Positions 1 through 7,381 of a stretch of 12,436 bases of DNA are shown piece by piece. The position numbers were made by a program, and so were the translations under genes. The stretch is from Anaerolineae bacterium (GTDB lineage Bacteria; Chloroflexota; Anaerolineae; Aggregatilineales; Phototrophicaceae), in contig JANQRM010000221.1 of the NCBI GenBank assembly GCA_028284565.1, positions 1 to 12,436 of the forward strand. Direction: 5' to 3'. The notes beneath the pieces are model-generated. The model was not told the DNA's origin, did not search any database, and saw only the letters and a list, made by a program, of their open reading frames with translations. Numbering within the stretch: the first letter of the stretch is position 1; each line of letters opens with the position of its first letter.

Positions 1-1191
1 GGGAGAGGCATACCATCCACGTGGAACGGTTTCATATTCGCGAATGACTTCCATTGCCAGATGTTGTGGGTCACCACCCAACGCCGGAGTCGGATGCAAG
101 ACCTTCACCATCGGAATCACCCCGCTTGCTTCAGTCATTTCGCCTACAAACGGAGTATACAGATGCCGAATATTGCTCAGTTGATAGATTTTCGGTGTGT
201 CGGAATAGGTCAGATACTCAGTAACGGATTGCAATTTCTCAGCAATTTTTTGAACCACGATGTCATGTTCATAGCGTTCTTTGGGATCATTCAGGAAGCG
301 TGTGGCAATCGCTTTATCCATTGCTGTTGTGGTCCCGCGCTTTGCAGACCCCGCTAGCCCCATCGTATGAATTTGCTTGCCATCCGTTGAAACAAGCAAT
401 TCCGGTGTCGCACCATAAAAGGCGTGATTGGGAAGTGACTCAAATAAAAAACGATAGCACTCAGCATAGTTATCCGCCAGATAATGCAACGCCTCATCCA
501 CATTTACATTATTCTCGAAGCGAATCTCACACACCCGCGACAAGACGACTTTATTCAGTTCAGTTGTTTTCAGCCGTTGAGTCGCTGAATCAATCATCGC
601 CTGATAATCGTCATAAGACATCGGATAGCGTACATCCGTTGGGACTTGTGATGCTAAACTTAACGTGCTATCGACAGTTTCCAGTTCTGCCAGCTTAGTC
701 ATTAAGGCATCATAGAGTGCATCATGCAACTCATTAGGATTTTCATCCATTGAAAGATGTGTATTAATTGTCAGCCAAGTTTCATCGTTCACTTGTGTCA
801 ATTGATAGTGTGGCAGAACAAAGTGTGCAGGTGTAAAATCCGACCACGCATAATCTGAAACAAAATCATCCCGAAAGGCAAACCCACCAAATAATCGAGG
901 CGATGCAAAATCCGGTGAGTCACTCAGCATAACCGATTCTGTAAATAAGTCCCTTGCTTGCTGTTCGACTGTGGTATAGCGATTCTCTCCCCACCCCATT
1001 AATTCAATCGCTTGTCCCATCCCTGCGAAAGCAATACCATCCCTTTGACTAGCAAAATAGAAGCGAGGTTGCCCTTTAGCATGGAGTAAAAATTGCGCCA
1101 TCGTTACCGCTTGGCAGAGTACGCTCAAGCTCACTAAACGACCATAATGTTCGGGAATGGTCTCATTCAGGGGCAACTTATTGTTCATCAT
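1..1191 (-). CDS. menF: Isochorismate synthase (MenF/EntC family), partial, C-terminus beyond left edge
   Basis: Converts chorismate to isochorismate, the entry step to menaquinone or to salicylate/catechol siderophores, in the cytoplasm. The open frame has 397 codons in the window and no stop before position 1, so roughly the last 50-70 residues are missing compared with the usual family length. Chorismate-binding signatures are visible: FGGFAF (about residues 101-106), NKVVLSR (213-219, with the family's general-base Lys at 214), FYGATPELL (258-266), MGLAGSAKRG (277-286), EHDIVV (308-313, metal/acid Glu), LSNIRHLYTP (338-347), VLHPTPALGG (364-373) and RGWYAS (391-396). The start is ATG at 1191-1189, with ATG 1188-1186 also possible; an AAGAG lies about 8 nt upstream inside tetR. 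It overlaps the tetR end by 14 bp, suggesting translational coupling. MenF is preferred over EntC-type because no siderophore genes are seen, but the rest of the cluster is off the window. Confidence 0.92.
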   Translation of the reverse strand, partial: MMNNKLPLNETIPEHYGRLVSLSVLCQAVTMAQFLLHAKGQPRFYFASQRDGIAFAGMGQAIELMGWGENRYTTVEQQARDLFTESVMLSDSPDFASPRLFGGFAFRDDFVSDYAWSDFTPAHFVLPHYQLTQVNDETWLTINTHLSMDENPNELHDALYDALMTKLAELETVDSTLSLASQVPTDVRYPMSYDDYQAMIDSATQRLKTTELNKVVLSRVCEIRFENNVNVDEALHYLADNYAECYRFLFESLPNHAFYGATPELLVSTDGKQIHTMGLAGSAKRGTTTAMDKAIATRFLNDPKERYEHDIVVQKIAEKLQSVTEYLTYSDTPKIYQLSNIRHLYTPFVGEMTEASGVIPMVKVLHPTPALGGDPQHLAMEVIREYETVPRGWYASP

Positions 1192-1777
1192 AGTCCACGC
1201 TCTTGAGCAGTAATGGTAGCAAAGCATCCAAAATGCGTTCCTGCGAGGGTTCGCCCGTATACACCCACTGAATCACCACGTTATAAATTGCACCCATCCA
1301 AGCATGCGAGACGACATCAGTATCGACTGTTGGGATGTCTCCAACTTCTATAGCTTCATTGAGATAGGTTTGAATCAACTCAGCAAAGCGATCTGTCACT
1401 TCGAGTCGTTTCTTCTCAAAAACACTACCCAAGCCCACCGCCTGAACCAAAAGAATCTTCGCCGGACGACGATATTTAGCAAAGGTTTCGAGAACTGCGA
1501 CCAAAGCAACTCGCACTCGTTCGATACCCTTGTCTTCTTGTTCGATGGCTTCGGTCACGCGACGTTCTAACAAGTCAGCAAATTGGTCAACGAGCGCGAT
1601 GAATAATTTTTCTTTATTAGGAAAATGAAAGTATATCGAGCCTTTAGATGAACTCGCCTCTTCAACGATTTCATCCATGCGGGTATCGTGATAGCCCTTA
1701 CGAGAGAAGATATTGAGCGCGGCATCTAAAATACGCTCACGGGTTGAAGATTTGTTATCAAAAGTGGAGTCAGACAT
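1178..1777 (-). CDS. TetR/AcrR-family transcriptional regulator
   Basis: A 199-residue DNA-binding repressor. The N-terminal TetR helix-turn-helix domain covers about residues 10-58, with the signature STRERILDAALNIFSRKGY, a DEIVEEAS segment and the typical SKGSIYFHFPNKEKLF recognition-helix region. The rest is a helical ligand/dimer domain with no recognisable ligand signature. The chosen start, ATG at 1777, has a GGA about 8 nt upstream and leaves a normal family N-terminus. An in-frame ATG at 1789 would be nearly leaderless given the predicted promoter, and a frame extending to 1837 runs through that promoter, so it is unlikely. It is co-transcribed with and overlaps menF, and its own promoter carries a palindrome suited to a TetR dimer. 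It therefore probably represses itself and menF. The inducer is unknown. Confidence 0.9.
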   Translation of the reverse strand: MSDSTFDNKSSTRERILDAALNIFSRKGYHDTRMDEIVEEASSSKGSIYFHFPNKEKLFIALVDQFADLLERRVTEAIEQEDKGIERVRVALVAVLETFAKYRRPAKILLVQAVGLGSVFEKKRLEVTDRFAELIQTYLNEAIEVGDIPTVDTDVVSHAWMGAIYNVVIQWVYTGEPSQERILDALLPLLLKSVDYDEQ

Positions 1778-1791
1778 GCTTACATCCATAA

Positions 1792-1805
1792 ACTGACTGG
1801 TCAGT
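1792..1805. promoter_or_regulatory. Probable TetR operator (inverted repeat)
   Basis: The sequence is ACTGAC-TG-GTCAGT: two perfect 6-bp inverted arms around a 2-bp centre. It lies just downstream of the predicted -10 box and overlaps the expected transcription start of tetR-menF. This size and placement are typical of autoregulatory TetR-family operators, several of which share the form ACYGACnnGTCRGT. I see no second copy in the sucA upstream region. Confidence 0.7.
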
Positions 1806-1808
1806 CTA

Positions 1809-1837
1809 ATTGTACGATATTTCACAATACAAATCAA
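1809..1837 (-). promoter_or_regulatory. Predicted sigma-70 promoter of tetR-menF
   Basis: On the minus strand there is a TTGATT (-35, 1837-1832), a 17-nt spacer and TACAAT (-10, 1814-1809). This matches the housekeeping consensus at 4/6 and 5/6 with ideal spacing. The predicted start at about 1802 falls inside the inverted repeat, giving a leader of about 25 nt to the ATG at 1777. Confidence 0.6.
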
Positions 1838-1874
1838 GAAATCTCAGGCAACTTTAAGAATCAGTAGGAGTTTT

Positions 1875-1903
1875 ATGTGAATCGAGTTAATTTGCGGTAT
1901 AGT
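1875..1903 (+). promoter_or_regulatory. Weak candidate promoter of the sucA operon
   Basis: TATAGT at 1898-1903 is a reasonable -10 box (5/6), but the hexamer 17 nt upstream (ATGTGA) is a poor -35. It lies about 40 nt before the sucA start. An activator-dependent promoter or another site in the 1806-1944 gap is possible. Confidence 0.25.
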
Positions 1904-1944
1904 TAGAGCAGGATACAGAAAGAAATTTTAGGGAAATTTATTCT

Positions 1945-4737
1945 ATGTCTTCGCAGATTTCCTTTAATGGACCCAATATGGGATATATCTTGGAGTTGTA
2001 CGAGCAATATCTACATGCTCCAGATACTTTAGACGATACAACAAGACGCTTTTTCCAGCATTGGTCGCCTTCAACTAATGGCGTGTTTGTTCCTGCCATG
2101 CCAACAGCCGATGCAGTGGATATGCAGAAGATAGTCGGTGCGGCAAATTATGCCCAATCCATTCGGCAATTCGGACATCTCGAAGCTAACATTGATCCAT
2201 TGGGTATAGAGCGACAAGAAGACCCCGATTTACATCCAGAAGCACATGGAATCACCGATGCCGATTTACAACAACTGCCTGCCAGCTTTGTAGGGGAGCA
2301 TTTCGCTCATTATGACAATGCCTTAGATGCCATCGACGCGCTTAAGCAAATCTATACCTCGACTAGCGGCTTTGATAATGGGCATATCCATGATGCGGAC
2401 GAACGTCAATGGTTACGAGAAGCGATAGAGTCTCGACATTTTCAATTTGAAGGCGACACAGAGACATCAATTGCACTCCTAGAGCGACTCTCACAAATTG
2501 AAACCTTCGAGCATTTTCTCCAGCGCAGTTTCCCCACCAAATATCGCTTCTCCATTGAGGGACTCGATATGATGGTTCCGATGTTGGATGAGGTGGTCCG
2601 TCTCGCCAGTGGTACAGAACTAGAGACAATCGCCATTGCGATGGCGCATCGAGGACGCTTGAATGTCCTCGCCCATATCATGGACAAGCCCTATCAGCAG
2701 ATACTTGCCGACTTTAAAGACCCGCTGATGTTACAAGAAGCCAGTCATGCGATTGGCTGGACGATTGGCGATGTCAAATATCATAAAGGTGTGCAACGGG
2801 AAATTGACACAGACGCAACTCATCATCTGCTCATTACCATGCCACCCAATCCAAGCCATCTCGAATTGGTCAATCCAGTCGCTGTTGGGATGGCACGCGC
2901 CACAATTACCGATGCTGAGAAAGCAGGCAATCCTAAGTATCATGTCGAACGGGCGTTGCAAATCCTAATTCATGGGGATGCCTCATTCAGTGGGCAAGGT
3001 ATCGTCGCTGAAACCTTTAATATGTCTAGTTTACCCGGCTACACTGTTGGCGGGACAATTCACATTATTGCCAACAATCAAGTCGGCTTCACGACATTGC
3101 CCGTAGATGGGCGTAGTACTACCTATGCTAGCGACCTTGCAAAAGGCTTTGGTGTACCGATTATCCATGTGAATGCCGATGACCCTGCCGCTTGTATTGA
3201 AGTGATGCGGATCGCCTATGCTTATCAAGATCGTTTCGAGAAAGACTTCTTGATTGATTTGACAGGCTATCGTCGTTATGGACATAACGAATTGGATGAA
3301 CCTCGCTTCACGCAACCCTTGATGTACCAACGAGTCAATAATCATCCCACAGTACGCGAATTATGGAGCCAGAAGCTCATCGACCAGCAGATGATAGATA
3401 GCTCCAGACCAGACGAAATCAAACGCGAATTTGCTGACAGTTTACAAAAAGAATATGATGCAACCCCAGATATCGAAGACCTGATGAAACCCGAAGAGCC
3501 AGAACCTCCAGTTGGTGCCGCAAAACAGGTGATTACCGCAGTCAGTGAAAAACGTCTAAGAGAAATCAACGATTCCCTTGCAAAAACGATTGAAGACTTC
3601 AACTTCTTATCGAAACGCTTTCAGAAAACCATTGAAGCCAAACGAACGGTGTTTGAGGAAGAGGAAGTCAATCTCGATTGGGCAACTGCCGAAGAGCTTG
3701 CTTTTGCCACCATTCTTGCCGCAGGTACACCCATTCGCGTCACCGGACAAGATAGTGAACGCGGAACTTTCAGCCATCGTCACGCAGTACTACATGATGC
3801 TGACACAGGTGAAAAGTTGACCCCACTACAAATATTCAGTGAAGCCAAAGCCTCATTTGAAATTCATAATAGCCCCCTCTCCGAAGCCTCTGTCTTAGCA
3901 TTTGAGTATGGCTATAACGTTCAAAGTGGGAATCGCTTGGTCATTTGGGAAGCACAATATGGCGACTTTGCCAACGGCGCACAGAATGTCATTGATGAAT
4001 TTATTGTCTCCGCGCGGGAAAAGTGGGGGTTACATCCATCACTCGTTCTCTTATTACCCCATGGTCACGAAGGCGCAGGTCCCGACCATTCTAGCGGGCG
4101 ACCCGAACGCTTCTTACAATCCGCCGCCAAGACCAACTTACGTCTCGTCAATTGCACCACATCTGCACAATATTTCCACGTCCTACGACGACAAGCGGCT
4201 CTCCTTGAGACCGACCCACTTCCCTTAATTGTGATGACACCAAAAAGTCTCCTGCGGAATCCCATGGTTGCCTCATCTCTCGATGACTTCACCAAAGGCA
4301 AATGGCAAGCAGTTATTGATGATAACGAGGTTGACAAAAAGAAAGCGACTCGACTTGTCTTTTGTACGGGCAAATTCTATTATGATTTACTGACAAGTGA
4401 GCATCGTGAACAGTATCCTCATGTTGCACTCGTGCGGGTTGAGCAACTCTACCCCTTCCCGGTTGATGATTTACAAGCGGTCGTTAATAATTATCCAAAA
4501 CTCAAACAAATCGTCTGGGCGCAAGAAGAGCCAAAGAACATGGGCGGGTGGGATTTCATGAATTACCGCCTGAAGAAACTTGTCGGACGTGTACTACCCG
4601 TCAACTATGTCGGACGCAGACGCAGTTCGAGCCCAGCGGAAGGCTCCAAGACTGCTCATAATGTCAATCAAGACTTAATTACAAATTATGCATTTTCGTG
4701 GGAATTCACCCAGAACAAGAGTGGAGAGGATGAATAA
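1945..4737 (+). CDS. sucA: 2-oxoglutarate dehydrogenase E1 component (thiamine-diphosphate dependent)
   Basis: Decarboxylates 2-oxoglutarate and transfers the succinyl group to the lipoyl arm of E2 (TCA cycle, cytoplasm). At 930 residues it is full length for the family. The order is: N-terminal E2-binding helix (NMGYILELYEQYL, 11-23); SFPTKYRFSIEG (195-206); AHRGRLNVL (234-242); GDVKYHKG (275-282); NPSHLELVNPVAVG (302-315), carrying the substrate-site His; GDASFSGQGIVAETFNMS (344-361); NNQVGFTT (377-384); GYRRYGHNELDEP (441-453). The transketolase-like C-terminal half has GQDSERGTFSHRHAVLHD (601-618), FEYGYNV, WEAQYGDFANGAQ (669-680) and PHGHEGAGPDHSSGRPERFLQ (705-725). A charged linker, about 505-580, joins the halves. 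AGGGA lies 10 nt before the ATG. The TAA overlaps the sucB start by one base (TAATG). No E3 (lpd) gene is present in the window. Confidence 0.97.
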   Translation: MSSQISFNGPNMGYILELYEQYLHAPDTLDDTTRRFFQHWSPSTNGVFVPAMPTADAVDMQKIVGAANYAQSIRQFGHLEANIDPLGIERQEDPDLHPEAHGITDADLQQLPASFVGEHFAHYDNALDAIDALKQIYTSTSGFDNGHIHDADERQWLREAIESRHFQFEGDTETSIALLERLSQIETFEHFLQRSFPTKYRFSIEGLDMMVPMLDEVVRLASGTELETIAIAMAHRGRLNVLAHIMDKPYQQILADFKDPLMLQEASHAIGWTIGDVKYHKGVQREIDTDATHHLLITMPPNPSHLELVNPVAVGMARATITDAEKAGNPKYHVERALQILIHGDASFSGQGIVAETFNMSSLPGYTVGGTIHIIANNQVGFTTLPVDGRSTTYASDLAKGFGVPIIHVNADDPAACIEVMRIAYAYQDRFEKDFLIDLTGYRRYGHNELDEPRFTQPLMYQRVNNHPTVRELWSQKLIDQQMIDSSRPDEIKREFADSLQKEYDATPDIEDLMKPEEPEPPVGAAKQVITAVSEKRLREINDSLAKTIEDFNFLSKRFQKTIEAKRTVFEEEEVNLDWATAEELAFATILAAGTPIRVTGQDSERGTFSHRHAVLHDADTGEKLTPLQIFSEAKASFEIHNSPLSEASVLAFEYGYNVQSGNRLVIWEAQYGDFANGAQNVIDEFIVSAREKWGLHPSLVLLLPHGHEGAGPDHSSGRPERFLQSAAKTNLRLVNCTTSAQYFHVLRRQAALLETDPLPLIVMTPKSLLRNPMVASSLDDFTKGKWQAVIDDNEVDKKKATRLVFCTGKFYYDLLTSEHREQYPHVALVRVEQLYPFPVDDLQAVVNNYPKLKQIVWAQEEPKNMGGWDFMNYRLKKLVGRVLPVNYVGRRRSSSPAEGSKTAHNVNQDLITNYAFSWEFTQNKSGEDE

Positions 4738-5957
4738 TGGCATACGAATTAGTTGTTCCAGAACTCAGTGAATCTGTCGTTGAAGCCACCGTCTCTGAGT
4801 GGATGAAAAACGAAGGTGATAAGGTGAATGTCGGAGATGTCGTTGTCGTACTAGAGACGGATAAGGTTTCCGTCGAGGTCACAGCTGAACAAGCGGGAGT
4901 CCTCTCAAAAATTCAAAGCCCTGCCGATGAAGATGTTGTTGCAGGCGATGTTCTTGGCTTAATCGAAGCAAATGGAGATGCACCATCCCCACCGAAACAA
5001 GAACCCGCCAAAGCGGAACCCAAACCAGAGCCGAAATCAGTACCCGTAGCTGTCCCAAGCTCAGATGATGCCAAATTCACACCGGTTGCCAAACGCTTTG
5101 CAGATGCCAACAATGTGGATATTCAGAGTGTCTCGGCACAAAACGGTCAAAAAGTCACCAAAGAAGATGTCGAAAATCATCTGCAAAAACAACAAGCTCC
5201 AAAGCCAACTTCACAACCCGCTTCTGGGATCGAAACCCTCATCAAAATCGGTGAAGGTCGGGAAGAAGAACGCGAAAAAATGTCGCGTCGTCGTCGTACA
5301 ATTGCCAAACGCTTGGTCGAGGCACAACAAACTACCGCGATGTTGACGACATTCAACGAAATTGATATGACTGCGGTGATGGAACTACGGAAACGTCGCA
5401 AAGAAGCATTCAAAGAGAAACATGGAGTCAGTCTCGGTTTAAGTTCGTTCTTTGTCAAAGCGACCATCGGCGCGCTCAAAGCATTCCCACGTCTCAATGC
5501 CGAAATCGACGGCGATTACATCATCATGAAGCCCTTCTATGACATCGGCATTGCTATCGGCGCAGAAGAAGGACTGATTGTCCCTGTTCTCCGTGATGCA
5601 GACCGTATGTCCTTTGCAGAGATTGAGGGTCAAATTCGTCAATACGCCAAAGAAAGTCAAGAAGGCACAATCTCCATTGAATCCTTGATGGGTGGAACAT
5701 TTACGATTACTAATGGTGGTATCTTTGGGTCCATGATGAGTACCCCCATTCTCAATGCGCCTCAAGTAGGTATACTCGGCTTACATGGCATCAAAGACCG
5801 TCCGGTTGTGATTGACGGTGAGATAGTCATTCGTGCGATGATGTATGTTGCGCTTACTTATGACCATCGAATCGTCGATGGACGAGAAGCCGTGCAATTC
5901 TTGGTCAAAGTCAAAGACCTAATCGAAGACCCAGAATCACTGTTAATCGAAGGCTAG
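4737..5957 (+). CDS. sucB: Dihydrolipoamide succinyltransferase, E2 of 2-oxoglutarate dehydrogenase
   Basis: Accepts the succinyl group from E1 on a swinging lipoyl arm and passes it to CoA; it forms the structural core of the complex. The 406 residues comprise one lipoyl domain (about 2-76, with lipoylated Lys43 in ETDKVSVEV), a Pro/Ala/Lys/Glu-rich linker (about 82-110), a peripheral-subunit-binding domain (FTPVAKRFADANNVD onward, about 114-150), a second linker, and the catalytic domain (about 175-406), ending in the acyltransferase motif DHRIVDG (376-382; His377 and Asp381 catalytic). The start overlaps the sucA stop, with AGAGG 7 nt upstream. The deiodinase-like selenoprotein gene begins 11 nt after the TAG stop, so the lipoyl protein is made next to a thioredoxin-fold redox protein. 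Confidence 0.97.
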   Translation: MAYELVVPELSESVVEATVSEWMKNEGDKVNVGDVVVVLETDKVSVEVTAEQAGVLSKIQSPADEDVVAGDVLGLIEANGDAPSPPKQEPAKAEPKPEPKSVPVAVPSSDDAKFTPVAKRFADANNVDIQSVSAQNGQKVTKEDVENHLQKQQAPKPTSQPASGIETLIKIGEGREEEREKMSRRRRTIAKRLVEAQQTTAMLTTFNEIDMTAVMELRKRRKEAFKEKHGVSLGLSSFFVKATIGALKAFPRLNAEIDGDYIIMKPFYDIGIAIGAEEGLIVPVLRDADRMSFAEIEGQIRQYAKESQEGTISIESLMGGTFTITNGGIFGSMMSTPILNAPQVGILGLHGIKDRPVVIDGEIVIRAMMYVALTYDHRIVDGREAVQFLVKVKDLIEDPESLLIEG

Positions 5958-5968
5958 AACAGAGCAAA

Positions 5969-6670
5969 ATGTCGGGTTCTGATTTACTACAACTTTACAA
6001 CTATGACTCGTTCATCCCCGAAAACTTTGGGCCGTGGATGCGCTTTGACGAAAGCCCGGCTCTTGGGAGTCCGGCTCCGGATTTTCCCTTGTGGCGTTTA
6101 TCCAATAAAAGCGAAACACGCTTAAGTGAACTCTGGAAAAATCATGCTTATACAGTAGTGGAGTTTGGGAGCTTTACCTGACCCTACTGTGGGATGGCGG
6201 GTCCATCCATGAATCAAATCGCCGAAGACTATGCTGATCATGAAGTCTTGTCGATATTTCTTTATACAAATGAAGCCCATCCCGGCGAGAATTTTCCACA
6301 CCTTACCTCCATGGAGCAGAAGTTTCGCCATGCCCAAGCTCTGCACGATGTCTATGGCATTACACGCCCCATACTAATCGACTCACTCGACGGAGCCTGC
6401 CACCGTGCTTATGGTTCTATGCCCAACATGACGTGGATATTCAATCGTGCTGGACAACCTGTCTATAAATCAAATTGGACAGATGCCAACAGTGTTGCCA
6501 ATGCACTCGATTACTTCACCCAAATTCCAGAGCGTCGGTCTCAAGGTAAACGACTCGCGCCCTTCCATGTCGAGCGTTTGGACTATCGCAATGCTGACAA
6601 TGAAAAATTTTATGAAGGGCTTGCGCGCAATGGTCAAAAAGCAGTTGATGAATTCCGTAATGCCTTCTAA
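5969..6670 (+). CDS. Predicted selenoprotein: iodothyronine-deiodinase-like thioredoxin-fold protein, UGA71 read as selenocysteine
   Basis: The frame gives 233 residues if the UGA at 6179-6181 is read through as Sec71; otherwise it breaks into a 70-residue head and a tail. Both parts are in one frame and form one thioredoxin fold: SPAPDFPLWRL (34-44, as in peroxiredoxins), a beta strand YTVVEFGSFT (61-70), then Sec71-P-Y-C74, helix AGPSMNQIAEDY, strand SIFLYTNEAHPGE (95-107), RPILIDSLDGACHRAYG and MPNMTWIFNRAGQPVYK. GSxT-Sec-P followed about 30 residues later by EAH is the signature of the iodothyronine deiodinase family (Pfam T4_deiodinase), where Sec and this His are catalytic. A bacterial SECIS-like hairpin follows the UGA. 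Unlike vertebrate enzymes it has a nearby Cys74 and no N-terminal membrane anchor. It lies 11 nt after sucB and 15 nt before the iodotyrosine-deiodinase-like gene. Its substrate is not known: deiodination, other reductive dehalogenation or peroxide reduction are possible. A true nonsense mutation is the main alternative. Confidence 0.82.
6179..6181 (+). other. Candidate selenocysteine (UGA) recoding site
   Basis: An in-frame TGA between Thr70 and Pro72 falls on the catalytic chalcogen position of the deiodinase/thioredoxin fold. UGA is used as a normal stop by the MFS, iolG and aldolase genes in this window, so general reassignment of UGA is ruled out. Confidence 0.8.
6182..6210 (+). promoter_or_regulatory. 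Candidate bacterial SECIS element
   Basis: Downstream of the UGA, GGATGG (6192-6197) pairs perfectly with CCATCC (6203-6208) around the 5-nt loop CGGGT. The loop starts 16 nt after the UGA and has G at its second position. As I recall the bacterial SECIS model, it asks for a stem-loop inside the coding region, a short apical loop with a G in the first two positions and about 16-37 nt from the UGA, so this fits at the short end. The lower stem can extend by U6190-A6209 if G6191 bulges. Confidence 0.7.
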
Positions 6671-6685
6671 TAGAATTTGACAATT

Positions 6686-7381
6686 ATGACCCAAGTTGCC
6701 CAATTTCAACCCTTGGACTTTGTACAATTATCGCCCGAAGAACAATTGGGAAAGTCCCGTGAGGTCCTTGAATCCATGTTGAAGCGACGAACTGTGCGCG
6801 ATTATTCCTCTAAGCCCGTTCCCTATGAACTCATCGAGAATGCCATTCGAGTCGCCACCAGCGCACCATCAGGAGCCAATCAACAGCCGTGGACTTTTGT
6901 CGTCGTGAGTGACCCAGACGTCAAGCGAAAAATTCGCATCGCCGCCGAAGCTGAAGAAAAAGACAGCTACAAACGACGTATGAGTCAGGAGTGGCTCGAT
7001 GCCCTCGCCCATCTCGGCACGGATTGGAACAAACCTCATCTCGAAGATGCACCTTATCTCATTATTGTCTTCAAACAAGCCTATGGAATCGACATCGACC
7101 CGCAAACCGGAGTCGAAACCAAAGTCAAGCACTACTATAGCGATGAGTCCGTCGGGATTGCAGTCGGCTTTCTCTTAACCGCTTTACATCTCAGTGGACT
7201 GGCAACACTCACCCACACACCCAGCCCAATGAAATTTCTCTCAGAAGTCTTGGGGCGACCCGACAACGAGCGCGCGTATGTGGTCATTCCGGTGGGCTAT
7301 CCAGCCAACGATGCCGAAGTACCTGTTATCACCAAGAAGGACCTCGATGAAGTCTTGATTCACATCGACTCATCCGACTAA
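6686..7381 (+). CDS. Iodotyrosine deiodinase-like flavin nitroreductase-fold protein
   Basis: A 231-residue FMN protein of the nitroreductase superfamily that closely resembles mammalian iodotyrosine deiodinase (IYD), which reductively removes iodide from mono- and diiodotyrosine. FMN contacts are visible: RRTVRDYS (35-42), APSGANQQPW (60-69), and LGRP (189-192). The IYD lid triad that binds the zwitterion of the halotyrosine is present as Glu91, Tyr95 and Lys116. Its spacing of 4 and 21 residues is identical to human Glu157/Tyr161/Lys182 as I recall them. DPDVKRKIR, KVKHYYSDESVGIA and VIPVGYP also match. There is no membrane anchor, as in soluble bacterial IYDs. ATG 6686 is preferred to TTG 6677, which has no ribosome-binding site; the 15-nt gap from the previous gene suggests coupling. 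The stop overlaps the convergent oxidoreductase stop. Iodo-, bromo- or chlorotyrosine are all plausible substrates. Confidence 0.9.
   Translation: MTQVAQFQPLDFVQLSPEEQLGKSREVLESMLKRRTVRDYSSKPVPYELIENAIRVATSAPSGANQQPWTFVVVSDPDVKRKIRIAAEAEEKDSYKRRMSQEWLDALAHLGTDWNKPHLEDAPYLIIVFKQAYGIDIDPQTGVETKVKHYYSDESVGIAVGFLLTALHLSGLATLTHTPSPMKFLSEVLGRPDNERAYVVIPVGYPANDAEVPVITKKDLDEVLIHIDSSD

Noticed and set aside
61..698. Plus-strand open frames at 61-357 and 300-698
   Set aside because: They are antisense to the partial menF gene, whose minus-strand frame carries all chorismate-binding motifs; their translations look like no protein family.
6179..6181. UGA reassigned genome-wide (for example to Gly or Trp)
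   Set aside because: The MFS, iolG and aldolase genes in this window all end properly with UGA, and no other gene has an in-frame UGA.
6194..6670. Separate gene starting at ATG 6194
   Set aside because: It is in the same frame as 5969-6181, lacks the first half of the thioredoxin fold and the catalytic residue, and its ATG lies inside the SECIS-like stem. It is best read as the continuation of the selenoprotein.
6677..6685. TTG start and TTGACA box just before the IYD-like gene
   Set aside because: TTGACA matches a -35 box, but no -10 box can fit before the gene, and the ATG at 6686 gives a normal N-terminus.
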